From NCBI GenBank assembly GCA_005768755.1, contig VAFL01000006.1, positions 186,001 to 250,000 of the forward strand: a DNA stretch of 64,000 nucleotides, given 5' to 3'. This document shows, piece by piece, positions 49,363 to 59,700 of this stretch. The stretch comes from Paracoccus denitrificans (GTDB lineage: Bacteria > Pseudomonadota > Alphaproteobacteria > Rhodobacterales > Rhodobacteraceae). The notes below the pieces were generated by a model. It saw only the letters and a list, made by a program, of their open reading frames with translations. It was not told where the DNA came from and made no database searches. The translations under genes and the position numbers were made by a program. Each line of letters opens with the position of its first letter. Position 1 is the stretch's first letter.

Positions 49363-51400
49363 CAGTTCTGCCCCCCGCCCGGCCAGCCCGGCCCGGCGCA
49401 CAGCCGCCCGTGCCGCACAGGCAGGGTTTTCCCTGGTTTGGCTGGTCCCGATCATTGCGCTGGCCGTCACGCTGGGACTTGCCTGGAATGCCTTTGCCGG
49501 CCGTGGCGAGCTGATCGAGGTCGAATTCAGTGACGCAACCGGCATCGTTCCGGGTGAAACGTCGCTGCGCTTTCGCGAAGTCACCGTTGGCGAGGTGGAA
49601 AGCGTCAGCTTCACCGACGATCTTCGCAACGTCGTCGTCAGCATCCGGGTGGAACCCGAAGTCGCCCCTTACATCGACAACGAGGCAGAGTTCTGGATCG
49701 TCCGTCCGATCGTTTCGGCGCAAGGGATCTCGCGTCTGGATACGGTGCTGTCTGGCGTCTTCATTGAGGGCTTCTGGGATGCAGAGGTCGACCAGCAGCA
49801 GACCCATTTTGTCGGTCAGGCTCAGCCCACGCTTGCACGTATGGCCGGTGAGGGCACGTGGTACGTCCTGTCCTCGCCCGAGGCGAAAGGCCTGGCAGAG
49901 GGTGCGCCGGTTACTTTCCGGGGTCTGGAAGTCGGGCGAATGCAGAACCTGCGTCTGTCCGAGACCGATGAAACCGTGCTCGCAGATGTGTTTATCGAGG
50001 CCCCGCATGACGAGCGCCTGACCTCGGCTACGGTGTTCTGGGAAACGTCCGGCTTTTCGGTTTCGCTGGGCTCGCAGGGCCTCAGTCTCAATGTCGCGTC
50101 GCTGTCGCAGTTGGTGCAGGGCGGTGTGGCGTTTTCGACCATGGCCGCGGGTGGAGAACCTGTTGAGACCGGACATCTGTTCAGGCTTCAGCCGGACGAG
50201 GAGACCGCCCGTGCAAGCCTGTTCGGCTCTGCCGAGGGTGACATCCGCCTCAGCATGCTGGTCGATAACGATCTAAGCGGGCTGACGACGGAATCCGACG
50301 TCATGTACGAGGGGCTGGCCGTCGGCCGGGTGACCGAACTTGGTGTCGATATCGACGAAGATCGCCCTGAAGGCGAACAGGTCAAGCAGCGGATAACGTT
50401 CGTGGTTGCGCCCAGCCGGCTGGGATTGGAGCCGGGGGCCACGCAGGAAGAGGCGCTGGAGTTCCTGCAGCAGCGCGTGGGAATGGGCCTTCGCGCCCGT
50501 ATTGCTTCATCTGGCTTCCTTGGGATTTCAATGGTGGTCGATCTTGTGGAAGAGCCGCAGAGCGCGCCTGCCTCGCTTGATACACAGGCGGAGCCATATC
50601 CCATCATGCCCACCCTTCCGCCCGAAATCTCCGACCTCAGCGCTTCGGCTGAGGGGCTGTTTACGCGGATCGGCAGCCTGAACCTGGAAGAATTGCTGCA
50701 ATCTGCGACGAACATGATGGATGCGATCACCCAGGTCGCGGCCTCGCCCGATACGCAGGCCATTCCAAAGGCCTTGCGAACGACATTGGACGAGACGCAG
50801 GCAGCCGTCGCCGATGTGAAGGCGATGACGCAGGAACTTCGCGACGCAAATGCCGCGGCCAACCTGGCCCGCGCCCTGGATGAAGCCGCACAAGCCGCTG
50901 AAGCCGTGCGCCTCGCGGCCGTCGATGTGCCGGAAATGGTCCAGCAGATCGACGACGCTGCCGGAGCCATAGAGGAATTTGGCTTCGCAGAAATCTCGGC
51001 CGAAGCCGAAGGCATCCTTGCTGACTTGCGTGCCATGCTGGGCTCGGAAGATGCCGAGCAGCTGCCGCGCAACCTGTCGGACACATTGGAAGCCGCATCG
51101 GGGCTGCTGAACGACCTGCGTGATGGGAATGCCGCAGGCAGCCTGAACGATGCGCTTGCATCGGCACGCGTGGCAGCTGACGAAGTGGCCGAGGCCGCGC
51201 AGACGCTGCCCGAATTGTCCGAGCGGTTCCAGCGACTGGCCGCAAGGGCAGAAGTCGTGGTTGCCGCGTATGGGGGTGACAGCGCCTTCAACCAGCAAGC
51301 ACGGGTGATGATGAACGAACTCAGCCGGGCGGCAACGGCTTTCGGCTCACTTGCCCGCACGATAGAACGTAACCCACGCGCCTTCATTCTGGGACGATAG
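49355..51400 (+). CDS. pqiB: PqiB-like MCE protein, periplasmic lipid tunnel
   Basis: A 681-residue protein with one N-terminal transmembrane anchor (SLVWLVPIIALAVTLGLAWNAFAG). Three MCE domains follow near 48-140 (LIEVEFSDATGIVPGETSLRFREVTVGEVE), 165-245 (YVLSSPEAKGLAEGAPVTFRGLEVGRM) and 290-400 (LSMLVDNDLSGLTTESDVMYEGLAVGRV). The last 240 residues are a long Ala/Glu-rich helical region, expected to form the needle reaching toward the outer membrane. It is followed after 4 bp by the lipoprotein gene. Confidence 0.94.
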   Translation: MSDSSAPRPASPARRTAARAAQAGFSLVWLVPIIALAVTLGLAWNAFAGRGELIEVEFSDATGIVPGETSLRFREVTVGEVESVSFTDDLRNVVVSIRVEPEVAPYIDNEAEFWIVRPIVSAQGISRLDTVLSGVFIEGFWDAEVDQQQTHFVGQAQPTLARMAGEGTWYVLSSPEAKGLAEGAPVTFRGLEVGRMQNLRLSETDETVLADVFIEAPHDERLTSATVFWETSGFSVSLGSQGLSLNVASLSQLVQGGVAFSTMAAGGEPVETGHLFRLQPDEETARASLFGSAEGDIRLSMLVDNDLSGLTTESDVMYEGLAVGRVTELGVDIDEDRPEGEQVKQRITFVVAPSRLGLEPGATQEEALEFLQQRVGMGLRARIASSGFLGISMVVDLVEEPQSAPASLDTQAEPYPIMPTLPPEISDLSASAEGLFTRIGSLNLEELLQSATNMMDAITQVAASPDTQAIPKALRTTLDETQAAVADVKAMTQELRDANAAANLARALDEAAQAAEAVRLAAVDVPEMVQQIDDAAGAIEEFGFAEISAEAEGILADLRAMLGSEDAEQLPRNLSDTLEAASGLLNDLRDGNAAGSLNDALASARVAADEVAEAAQTLPELSERFQRLAARAEVVVAAYGGDSAFNQQARVMMNELSRAATAFGSLARTIERNPRAFILGR

Positions 51401-51404
51401 CGAC

Positions 51405-52049
51405 ATGAACAGGTTGAACACTCTCATCGCCCTTGCGGCTGCCGGCTTTGGTCTGGCTGCCTGCGGCAACGGGACCGGGACGGCGCATTATATTATTGAT
51501 CCGCCGACTTCGACGCAGCGATCCGGCGATCAGTTGGGCGCGACCGAGTTGAAGGACGTCTCTCTGCCCGATTACGCCGCTGCCGACGAAATCGCCTGGC
51601 AAGGTGCCGATGGCGCAGTGCGCTCCAGCACGAAGATCCTGTGGGCCGACACGCCCGAACGGGCGTTCACGATCACGCTTGCGGCGGAAATTTCAGAGAT
51701 TTCCGGTGGTTCAGTCGTACCAGAGCCGTGGCCTTTCCCGTCACCTCCCCAGCATCGCCTGGACGTCCGGGTTGAACAGGCATTGGCCTCGAATGACGGC
51801 TATTTTCACCTGAAGGGCCGGTATTTCGTGTCTGCCGAAGGCGCCGGTGCGGGGTCGCACCATACCCGCGTCTTTGATATTTCCGTGCCGGTCAATCAGA
51901 ACGAACCGCAATCGGTGGCCGACGCGGCTTCTGTCTCTATCACCATGTTGGCCGAACAGATCGCCGCTCTGGGCGGTCCGGGCACCACAATCGTGGCGAC
52001 CGAGCCGGCGGCAGCCGATCCCTATGCGGACCTTCCGCCGTTGTTCTGA
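51405..52049 (+). CDS. pqiC: PqiC-like ABC-type transport auxiliary lipoprotein
   Basis: A 214-residue exported lipoprotein. Signal peptide NTLIALAAAGFGLAACG ends in the lipobox LAAC. The body is a PqiC/YmbA-type domain with HYIIDPP near the mature N-terminus. ILWADTPERAFTITLAAEI and the C-terminal ADAASVSITMLAEQIAAL follow. In Pqi systems this outer-membrane lipoprotein docks the PqiB tube. It is the last gene of the operon, with its stop 7 bp from the convergent cysQ-like stop. Confidence 0.9.
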   Translation: MNRLNTLIALAAAGFGLAACGNGTGTAHYIIDPPTSTQRSGDQLGATELKDVSLPDYAAADEIAWQGADGAVRSSTKILWADTPERAFTITLAAEISEISGGSVVPEPWPFPSPPQHRLDVRVEQALASNDGYFHLKGRYFVSAEGAGAGSHHTRVFDISVPVNQNEPQSVADAASVSITMLAEQIAALGGPGTTIVATEPAAADPYADLPPLF

Positions 52050-52055
52050 TCTGGT

Positions 52056-52841
52056 CTAGCTGCTGGCCAATTGCGCCATGATCTCGGCGTGAAGGTCCGG
52101 GCCTGCGATCACAAGCCCGTCCAGACGTGGTGCAGGATTGTTGAAACGCAGCGGCCTGCCCTTCATTGTGGTGCCCACGGCGCCCGCCCGTTCTGCGATA
52201 AGGCTGCCGGCGGCGATGTCCCACTCCCACGTCATTCTCAAAGAGAGCATGGCGTCAAACCGGCCCTCGGCCACGAGGCACAGGCGCCAGGCAAGCGACG
52301 GCCGGAAGCTTCGCTTGAAACCGGGCGGCTGGCTGTCTTTCCAGAACACCGGCTCCAGCGAGGCTTTGGTGGTCAGGACATCAGCCTGCCCGATCGGTGT
52401 GCTGCTGACACGGATCGGTTCACCGTTCAGCGTCGCTGCACCCGTTGCGCTTGCTGCATAAGTCAGCCCCATCACCGGCAGATGCACGACCGCCGCCACA
52501 ATGCGGTCATCACGCGCGACTGCCAGCGAATGCGAAAACCCCTCTTGTCCGTCTATGAAGGCCCGCGTGCCGTCGATCGGATCAATGATGAAGCAATGTG
52601 TGGCATCAAGCCGGGCAGGGTCGTCGGGGCTTTCTTCGGACAGCCAGCCATAGTCAGGCCGCGCGCCCAACAACTTGGCGATCAGGTGATCATTCACGGC
52701 AAGATCGGCTTCGGTGACCGGTCCGGCGCCCGCGTCCTTTTCCCAGGTCACCGGCTCCTGCCGCCAGTACCTGCTGGCGATCTCTCCTGCCTCATGGGCG
52801 GCGGCCAACAGCAAATTCAGATCGTCTTCAGGCGCCGGCAA
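52056..52841 (-). CDS. cysQ: CysQ-like 3'(2'),5'-bisphosphate nucleotidase
   Basis: An inositol-monophosphatase-family phosphatase that degrades PAP or related compounds. The 261-residue protein has the metal-binding motifs WLSEESPDDPARLD, DPIDGTRAFIDG and WEWDIAAGSLIAERAGA. CysQ-type 3'-nucleotidase is the most likely family, but an inositol monophosphatase cannot be excluded. The ATG overlaps the end of the PmbA gene by 14 bp. Confidence 0.85.
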   Translation of the reverse strand: MPAPEDDLNLLLAAAHEAGEIASRYWRQEPVTWEKDAGAGPVTEADLAVNDHLIAKLLGARPDYGWLSEESPDDPARLDATHCFIIDPIDGTRAFIDGQEGFSHSLAVARDDRIVAAVVHLPVMGLTYAASATGAATLNGEPIRVSSTPIGQADVLTTKASLEPVFWKDSQPPGFKRSFRPSLAWRLCLVAEGRFDAMLSLRMTWEWDIAAGSLIAERAGAVGTTMKGRPLRFNNPAPRLDGLVIAGPDLHAEIMAQLASS

Positions 52842-54165
52842 CGGTCATTCCTTCGATCAGCAGGCTGGGCACGCGAACAGCGCGCCATGCCCGAGCGTCG
52901 TTTGCCGGGGTCAGCCGCAAAAGCATGTCCCGCAGGTTGCCAGCGATTGTGCATTCGTTGACCGGATGGCTGATCTGACCATTTTCGACCCAGAAACCGG
53001 CAGCACCACGCGAATAATCGCCGGTCGTCGGATTGATCGAGGATCCCAGCAGCGAAGTCACCACCAACCCGCGTCCCATCTGTGCGATCAGGTCATCGCG
53101 GCTGTCTTTGCCTTCCGTCATGATGATATTGGATAGACCGGGTGCGGGTGGTCCGCCCAGGCCGCGAACGGCGCTGGCCGTACTTTCCATTCCCAACTTT
53201 CGCGCGGTCGCCAGGTCCAGCGTCCAGCCGCGCAGAATACCATTGCCCACAATATCGCGCGGCGCAGTCGCTAGGCCCTCGGCGTCAAAAACACGCGAGG
53301 AGGACATGCGCGGCACATGCGGGTTTTCATGCAGCGTGATCCCGTCGGGCAGAACCTGTATGTCCAGCGCATCGCGCAGCCAACTTGCGCCGCGCACGAT
53401 TGCGGTTCCATTCACGGCAGACAGAAGGTGGCCGATCAGCCCGGATGAGATGCGCTCGTCATAAAGAATGGGGAAGGCGCCGGTTGGGGGGCGCCTTGCG
53501 CCTGCGCGTTCCACAGCCCGCCTGCCGGCAAGCCGACCGATTTCTTCGGCCGACGGCATGTCTTCGGCCCAGATCCGGCCTTCGCCCGCGTGGTCACGTT
53601 CCATCGCCAGACCTTCGCCGCTGATGGCGGTGCAGCTTGTCGTGTGTTGGCTGCGCCGCTGACCGCCTTCGAACCCATTACTGAGTGTCAGCCAGCTTTC
53701 GCGTTCGGAATGGCTTGCACTCGCCGATTCGACGGTGCGCACGCCCGCAACGGCCAGCGCCGCGGCCTCGGCCCGCAGGGCGCGATCTTCCAGTTCGGCG
53801 GGATCGGGGGCGTCGCCCGTATCGACAAGCTGCAAGTGTGCTGCATCCAGATCGCGGGCAAGCTGGTCGGCATCGGCAAGGCCAAGGCTGTCGTCGACCG
53901 GGGCAGAGCGTGCCATTGCAACGGCCCGTCTTGCCATGGTGCGGATGGTTTCCTCGCGATGATCCGCGCCCGACACGCTGGCCTGTCGTCCTGCGATCAA
54001 GACGCGAAGACCGATTTCGACCCCTTCGGCACGTTCGGCATGTTCCAACCGCCCGTCTCGCACGTCGATGCCGGTGGCGCTGGCGCGGATCGCCATCGCC
54101 TCGACTTCCTCGGCGCCTTCGTCTCTGGCAGCCTTGAGCAGGGCATGGGTCAGGTCTCGGAGCAT
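52828..54165 (-). CDS. pmbA: TldE/PmbA-type subunit of metalloprotease TldD-TldE
   Basis: PmbA (TldE) forms a heterodimeric peptidase with TldD that matures peptides such as microcins and degrades CcdA in E. coli. The 445-residue protein has the family segments AEGVEIGLRVLIAGRQASVS, the central SERESWLTLSNGFEGGQRRSQ and the C-terminal SINPTTGDYSRGAAGFWVENGQISHPVNECTIAGNLRDML. It lacks the HExxxH zinc motif of TldD, which supports TldE. The frame is open to 54219, but ATG 54165 is the likely start with AAGGAACC upstream. Confidence 0.9.
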   Translation of the reverse strand: MLRDLTHALLKAARDEGAEEVEAMAIRASATGIDVRDGRLEHAERAEGVEIGLRVLIAGRQASVSGADHREETIRTMARRAVAMARSAPVDDSLGLADADQLARDLDAAHLQLVDTGDAPDPAELEDRALRAEAAALAVAGVRTVESASASHSERESWLTLSNGFEGGQRRSQHTTSCTAISGEGLAMERDHAGEGRIWAEDMPSAEEIGRLAGRRAVERAGARRPPTGAFPILYDERISSGLIGHLLSAVNGTAIVRGASWLRDALDIQVLPDGITLHENPHVPRMSSSRVFDAEGLATAPRDIVGNGILRGWTLDLATARKLGMESTASAVRGLGGPPAPGLSNIIMTEGKDSRDDLIAQMGRGLVVTSLLGSSINPTTGDYSRGAAGFWVENGQISHPVNECTIAGNLRDMLLRLTPANDARAWRAVRVPSLLIEGMTVAGA

Positions 54166-54238
54166 GTCGGTTCCTTGCGGGTGTCTGGTCGCGCCACGTC
54201 CCGTAATGTCGAGGAACACGGGACGGGCGCAACCGTAA

Positions 54239-54273
54239 AATGAACGGGCCGCCGCGTCGATGCGCGGCGGCCC
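54239..54273 (-). terminator. Intrinsic terminator after the DUF2125 gene
   Basis: GGGCCGCCGCG (54246-54256) pairs with CGCGGCGGCCC (54263-54273), an 11 bp stem. It is followed on the minus strand by TTCATTTTA. It lies 25 bp after the DUF2125 stop and before the PmbA start. Confidence 0.75.
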
Positions 54274-54297
54274 GGGCCGTTTACACGGGCAGTGGGC

Positions 54298-56052
54298 TTA
54301 TTTCACCTGCTGACCGTTCACGAAGATGGAACCGCCATCCCTGAACTCGACATCCGAGATCATCACGTCAGCATTCTGCGCGTCAGGCTTGGCGAACATG
54401 GCCATCATCATGCGGATGCTCATCGCCTGATCTTCCGGAAGCAGACCCGCCTGAACCAGCTTGTCGAACAGCGGATTGATGCCGGTCAGCCGCGCGTTGA
54501 TCGTGCCAAGCGGGGTCGACAGATCGCCGCCCTCGGGGCTGGTCAGATCACCCGTTGCCGATACGTTCGCACCAAGTGCCGAAATATCGACATTGTTGAG
54601 CTTCAGCGAATTGACCGCACCGGGTGCGACATTCGGGTCTTCCATCGCCGCAGTGTCAAGGACGTCCACATCCAGACGCGCGGTGCCCGACATATCGACC
54701 ATGATGCTCGCCGGATCGCGCGGCAGGACGGATTGCGGGTCGAACATTCCCCAGATCCCGTCCGACAGCGTCATTCCGTCGATGCCATAAACGAACTTGA
54801 ATGGCTGCGGTTCGGCTGCAGCGATGACCGGCACTTCGATATTGAACTGCGCGGAATCGGCCGAATAGCTGAGGGGGACCGGAACGTCAGGCACCGTAAC
54901 CTCGGTGGTGGATTTTCCGGTTGTGCCCGAGTAACCGATCCGGCCATCGGCCATCATGAAGTCAAGACCCAGCGATTCCATGGTGGAATTGGCCTTCACC
55001 TGCTGAGGCCCGGCGTCCGGTTCATTGGTCGTGACATCGAGATTGATCGTAGTCGGCCCGGCCGTGATAGCACCGTCGGCGTTCAGACCCGCCTTCATTG
55101 CGGCAGACAGTTCAGGACCCATGTTGGTGCCAGGCGGAACGGTGCCCTTACCTTCAAAGGCCAGGTCGGCGATCGTGGCGTCGATCAGCGCGGTCCCGCT
55201 TTCATGCGAGAAATCGATATTAAGGGCAACGGATTCGGCTTTGCCCGTCTGGTCCAACGTCAAGCTCTCGCCCGATTCCAGCCGGTCGGTGCCGATGAAC
55301 TTGGTAACCGTCAATTTGCCAGGATTCTCGATCACTTCGCCCTCGGGCGTCGTGAGGCGATCGACATTCATTTCGAAAGTCGGGAACTGGTATTCATAGA
55401 CATTGCCCGCGCCGTCTTCCGTAACAGTCACGGTCTCGCCCGGATTCGCGATCGAGATGTCGATGGTGACAGTCTCGATTTCCGCATCTTCTGCCGTATC
55501 GCCCGTGTCCGCTGTCGGCGTGTCTGCCGCCGCCGGGTCGGCAGTGCCGTCTTCAGCGACGGTGTCACCGGATTCTGTTCCGGCATCATCGGATTCGGGT
55601 GCAGCAGCGTCAGCGTCGGGGCTTGTGGCTGCGTCTTCTGCGGCGTCCGCTGCCGTTTGGGCTGCGTCATCCGCCCGGTCGACTGCGGCATCGACATCTT
55701 CTGCCGGGTCGCTTGACGGCGGGGCCGTCAGCAAGGCGGATGCGGTCGACTGATCGGGGAAGTCTATCGTGACGCCGCCATCACCGCTTGCCGTGAGTTC
55801 GACATCGCCGACAGTATACACGAGTTCCGCGTGATCGTCCGACCCGGCCTCGCCAGATGCGGTCTTAAGCACCAGTCCGCGAACGGTGACCGTGTCACCG
55901 GCTTCCTCGACCGCAGCGGTTTCTACCGTCATGCCGGTCGCTTCATAGTATCCACTGAGTTGTTCCCAAACCGAAGCGGGGGTGATTTCGGCAAGCGCGG
56001 GCGCAGCGACAAGCATCGCGCCGATTGCCGTTGCGGTATAAAGTCGGGTCAT
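54298..56052 (-). CDS. DUF2125 exported protein with acidic low-complexity segment
   Basis: A 584-residue secreted or periplasmic protein with a signal peptide (LYTATAIGAMLVAAPALA, cleaved near AEI). DUF2125 modules follow with repeating beta-rich motifs, and a C-terminal GTINARLTGINPLFDKLVQAGLLP. Residues about 113-192 are a low-complexity Asp/Ala/Thr/Ser-rich stretch. Function is unknown. I chose ATG 56052 over GTG 56061, because AAGGTGA lies 5 nt upstream. It has its own terminator. Confidence 0.85.
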   Translation of the reverse strand: MTRLYTATAIGAMLVAAPALAEITPASVWEQLSGYYEATGMTVETAAVEEAGDTVTVRGLVLKTASGEAGSDDHAELVYTVGDVELTASGDGGVTIDFPDQSTASALLTAPPSSDPAEDVDAAVDRADDAAQTAADAAEDAATSPDADAAAPESDDAGTESGDTVAEDGTADPAAADTPTADTGDTAEDAEIETVTIDISIANPGETVTVTEDGAGNVYEYQFPTFEMNVDRLTTPEGEVIENPGKLTVTKFIGTDRLESGESLTLDQTGKAESVALNIDFSHESGTALIDATIADLAFEGKGTVPPGTNMGPELSAAMKAGLNADGAITAGPTTINLDVTTNEPDAGPQQVKANSTMESLGLDFMMADGRIGYSGTTGKSTTEVTVPDVPVPLSYSADSAQFNIEVPVIAAAEPQPFKFVYGIDGMTLSDGIWGMFDPQSVLPRDPASIMVDMSGTARLDVDVLDTAAMEDPNVAPGAVNSLKLNNVDISALGANVSATGDLTSPEGGDLSTPLGTINARLTGINPLFDKLVQAGLLPEDQAMSIRMMMAMFAKPDAQNADVMISDVEFRDGGSIFVNGQQVK

Positions 56053-56313
56053 AGAGGTCACCTTGTGAACGAAATGTAAGTTTGAGAACCTGGCGAGTAA
56101 CGTGCGACACCCTATTCGGGTGCCGAATAATCGTCCAGAATTCTGATGATAATAACGTGATACTCAAGCCTCACGCATGGAAACGGCCGAGAAACTGCCC
56201 TGTCATGGGCAGCCCAGCCCGGCCATCCGCGTCAATTTGAGCATTGCCGTCGGTGGCGTTTGGGCTGGGCCGGATGAATGAATCGCCGCAGGAATATTGC
56301 TTGGCTGAAACGA
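56053..56313. other. 261 bp gap between DUF2853 and DUF2125 genes
   Basis: This holds the DUF2125 leader. A small hairpin CACCC-tattc-GGGTG is visible in it, and a possible terminator for DUF2853 is listed separately. I see no gene. A longer complementary pair (CCCAGCCC with GGGCTGGG) lies about 40 nt apart around 56213-56268. Confidence 0.5.
56195..56212 (-). terminator. Possible terminator after DUF2853
   Basis: CTGCCC-tgtcat-GGGCAG is a 6 bp hairpin. On the minus strand it is followed by TTTCTC. It lies about 100 bp past the DUF2853 stop, so the assignment is tentative. Confidence 0.35.
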
Positions 56314-56655
56314 TCAGCCGTAGACCGCGTCCTTTCCGAAATGCTTGGTCAGCATGTAATAGATGACGGCGCGGTACTTGTTACGGTTGTTACTGCCGTA
56401 ATCGGCAATAACCTTGCTGATCGCCTCGTCCAGTTTCGGGCCGGCTTCAAGCCCCAGCTTCTTGACCAGGAAATTTGCCTTGACGCGGTCGATCTCGGCC
56501 TGATCACTTGCTGCGACAGTTTCGCTGTCGGCGTTGTAGATTGCAGGCCCGCAACCGATGGTGACTTTTGTCAGAAGGTCCATATCGGGCGTCTGACCCA
56601 GCTTTTCCTTGATGTCTGCCGCGTATTTCGCAATCAGGTCATCGCGCTTGCTCAT
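56314..56655 (-). CDS. DUF2853 family protein
   Basis: A 113-residue soluble protein, mostly helical, matching DUF2853: KRDDLIAKYAADIKEKLGQTPDMDLLTKVTIGCGPAIYNADSETVA, then KYRAVIYYMLTKHFGKDAVYG. Function is unknown; such proteins are often small cytoplasmic proteins of about 110 residues. A ribosome site GGAGGAAA lies just before ATG 56655. It stands alone between DUF2125 and tamB. Confidence 0.88.
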   Translation of the reverse strand: MSKRDDLIAKYAADIKEKLGQTPDMDLLTKVTIGCGPAIYNADSETVAASDQAEIDRVKANFLVKKLGLEAGPKLDEAISKVIADYGSNNRNKYRAVIYYMLTKHFGKDAVYG

Positions 56656-56749
56656 GCCGTTTCCTCCATTTGATATTTGTTAAGATATCGCGCGAGAAGC
56701 CTAGTGCGGCATGAGGCATGGGTAAAGTGTCGCGTTCAGAAGTCGCTGA

Positions 56750-59700
56750 TTAATAGTCTCTTTCGTAATAGACGCCCAAGACGCTGTCGCCTTCGTTATC
56801 GACAGAGCCGCGAGCAGTCAGATCATCTGTCACGTCCAGATTCAGGTTGACCTGCGTCTTTCCGTCATCGCCCAGCTCGACATCCGTATAAACGTTGCGG
56901 GTCAGGTACTTACCGGCGCGAACGGCGACGCCGCCATCGTCATCGACCGTCAGGTCCAGATCGTCCAGACCCGTCGCCTCGCGGATGTTGCCGACAACGC
57001 CGATCCCACCCTGGCCGGCCAGAACCGCCAGCGCGTTGGCAAGCTGTGCCGCCTGCAAGGGCGAAATCTGATCCAGGCCTTGCCCGAACAGCAGGTAGGA
57101 CAGAACTTCTTCCTCGGGCAGCGAGGGGTTGGATTCGAACGTGATGTCCGGGTCGCGAACCTCGCCGTCGATGATGATTCGGATGGTGATGTCATCCTCG
57201 CTGTGGGTGGCGACAAGCCGGATGACAGGGATCAGGCTGCCCTGCAATTCGACCAGCCCCTCGGACAAGTCGAAGCGCTTGCCCAGAAGATCGACCCGAC
57301 CGCGGATCAGTGACAGATGACCGACCGGGATCGGATTGCGTGCATCGCCGGTGATCTGAAGCGCGCCCCCAAGTTCGGCGTCGACGCCGCGGCCGCGGAT
57401 GAAGATCTGGTTGGGGGCGTTGATTGTCAGATTGAAGCGCGCGGGATTTGCAGGCGGTGTCGCAGCCGGTCCGCTAAGATCGGCTGCCTGCGCGGCAAGG
57501 CTTCCGTAAGGTTCCAGCCCGGCTTTGGCGCGCGTTGCGGCAATGCGCCAGCTATCGTTGACATGCACGATATCGGGAATGGCCTGCGCACCACCCAGCC
57601 CGGTGGAGGGAATGCGGAACTCGGCCTCGATGACATTGATGGTGCCGCTGACGAGGGGACCGTCCGCAGCGACGCCGCTGATCGAAACAGTCCCGTCGGC
57701 GGTCAACTCGTAAAGGCTGGGATCGCGCAGGGTCGCCTGATTCAGCCGTGCTGTCAGGTCCAGGACCGGAGAGCCGCTGCGAAGATCGACTGCGCCGTCC
57801 ACATCGACGCTGCCCCCCGCGCTTAATCCGCCAGCGATATCAAGGTTGATAAGTCCCTGCTCCAGCCGTGCATCCAGTCGCAGATCTTCGACTGTCAGGC
57901 CGATCTTCGGCTCTGCCAGTCGACCATTTGCCATGCTGACCGTGCCGCTCAGCGCGTCCAGACCCGGGGTGCCCTGCATCGCCAGATCGAACGTAACAGG
58001 ACCTTCGATGCTGCGCGTCCGCAGGAAGGGGTTGGCAATAGCGGCGTCGCCGACACCCGCCAAACGCAGATCCGTCGCCTCGCCGGCGATCTGGCCCGAC
58101 ACTTGCGCGCGGGTGCCGCCGGGTGCGGTGATGGCGATATCCAGCCGGGTTCCGCTGTCACCCTGCTGGATCGTGCCGACGGCCTGCGCAGGCCCAGAGA
58201 TGCCGGGCAAAAGCGGCGCAAGATCGGACAGTCGCGCATCGACATTCAGCCCCTGTGCCGGGTGACCGTCGGCGATCAGCTGCAGCTGCGGGTTGCGGGC
58301 GTTCAGCCGCTCGACGATGATCTGGCCGTCGCGCTGAAGAAGCACCACGTCGGCTGTGGTCTGTCCGCGCAAAAGGGGATCGACGCGTTCGACACCGATG
58401 CCCAACCCGTTTCCGACCACGTCCGCGGTAATGCGGCGTCCCTCGGCCACGTCCAGCACGTGTGCGGTGGCGCTGACATTGCCGGAATATCCATCGCCCG
58501 CAAAGCCGATACCGGGCACGGAAAGCTCTGCCCGCAGATCGGTCTGGCCGGTGCCATAAACTCCGGTTGCCGTGGCATTCAGGCGGTCGTTGGATGCGCG
58601 CGCCTCATCCAGCAGAATAAGGTCGCCCTGCTGGCTTCCGGTGGCAGTGAAGGTGGTTTCGCCCGCCAGCGCGGCATCAACCTGGGTCAGTCCCAGCGTC
58701 AGATCGCTACCGGTGCCGTTGACATCAAAGGCCACCGCAGCGCCGCGATTTTCCAGCACGACATTGGCGTCGATCGCGCCGCCGAAGCGGGGCCCCAGGA
58801 ATGACAGATCGCCGGCCGAAGCATTGCCTTCGAAACGTGTCTGGCCGCCGCCAAGCACTCCCTGCCCGGTCACGTCGATCTGCGGGTTTTCGGCCGCAAG
58901 CTGCTGGATCTCGTATCGGCTGCCATTCTGGATTGCCCGCACGGCAAGCCGCGTCTCTCCGGCCAGGGCGCCATCGGCTTGTGCATTGCCGACGCGCAGG
59001 TCCTGCGCGGTGCCCTTCACATCAAAGATCCGACCGTCAGGCGTATCATTTATTGCCGCACTCGCATCGAGAGCGCCGCCAAACCCGGCGCCCAGGAAAG
59101 CCAGATCCGAGGCATTCAGCCGCGCCGAGATATCAGTCTGATCAGGCCCATAAACACCGCTGGCATCGGCCTGAAGCTGCGGGTTGTCGATCTGCGCGGA
59201 TTCGAGAGTGACGACACCCTGATCGAAATCGCCCGCGACAGTGAACCGGGTTTCGCCCTGCAACGCGCGATCCGCGCCGGCCTGACGCAAGGCAAGATCG
59301 GTGGCGGTGCCGTTCAATGTGAACGCTTGCGCGCCGTCCGCACTATCCTGAAGCGTGGCCACGGCCTGAACCCCGCCCGCCATGCCAAGGCCAAGCGCCG
59401 AGAGGTCGGTGATATCAAGATCGGCGCGCGCATCCGTGCCAGCGGGCCCGACCGTGCCTTCTGCGCTGAACCGGGTCTGGTTATTGCTTAGATCGGCGCG
59501 CTCGATCGTGTAGGTTCCGTCACGTTCCAGCGCCAGAATGTCGATATCGGTGGTGCCCGTCAGCTTGCCGGCATTCCCGCGCTGACCAAGGGACAGATCT
59601 TCGCCCGTCCCGGTAACAGTCAGTCGCCGCGCGCCATCGGCGGTGTCGGTAAAGGCGGCATCCACATCAAGCGCGCCCTGAAGGCCCAACCCCAACGAGG

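Noticed and set aside
54292..55716. 474-codon plus-strand frame across the DUF2125 gene
   Set aside because: It is antisense to an exported protein with a good signal peptide and ribosome site.
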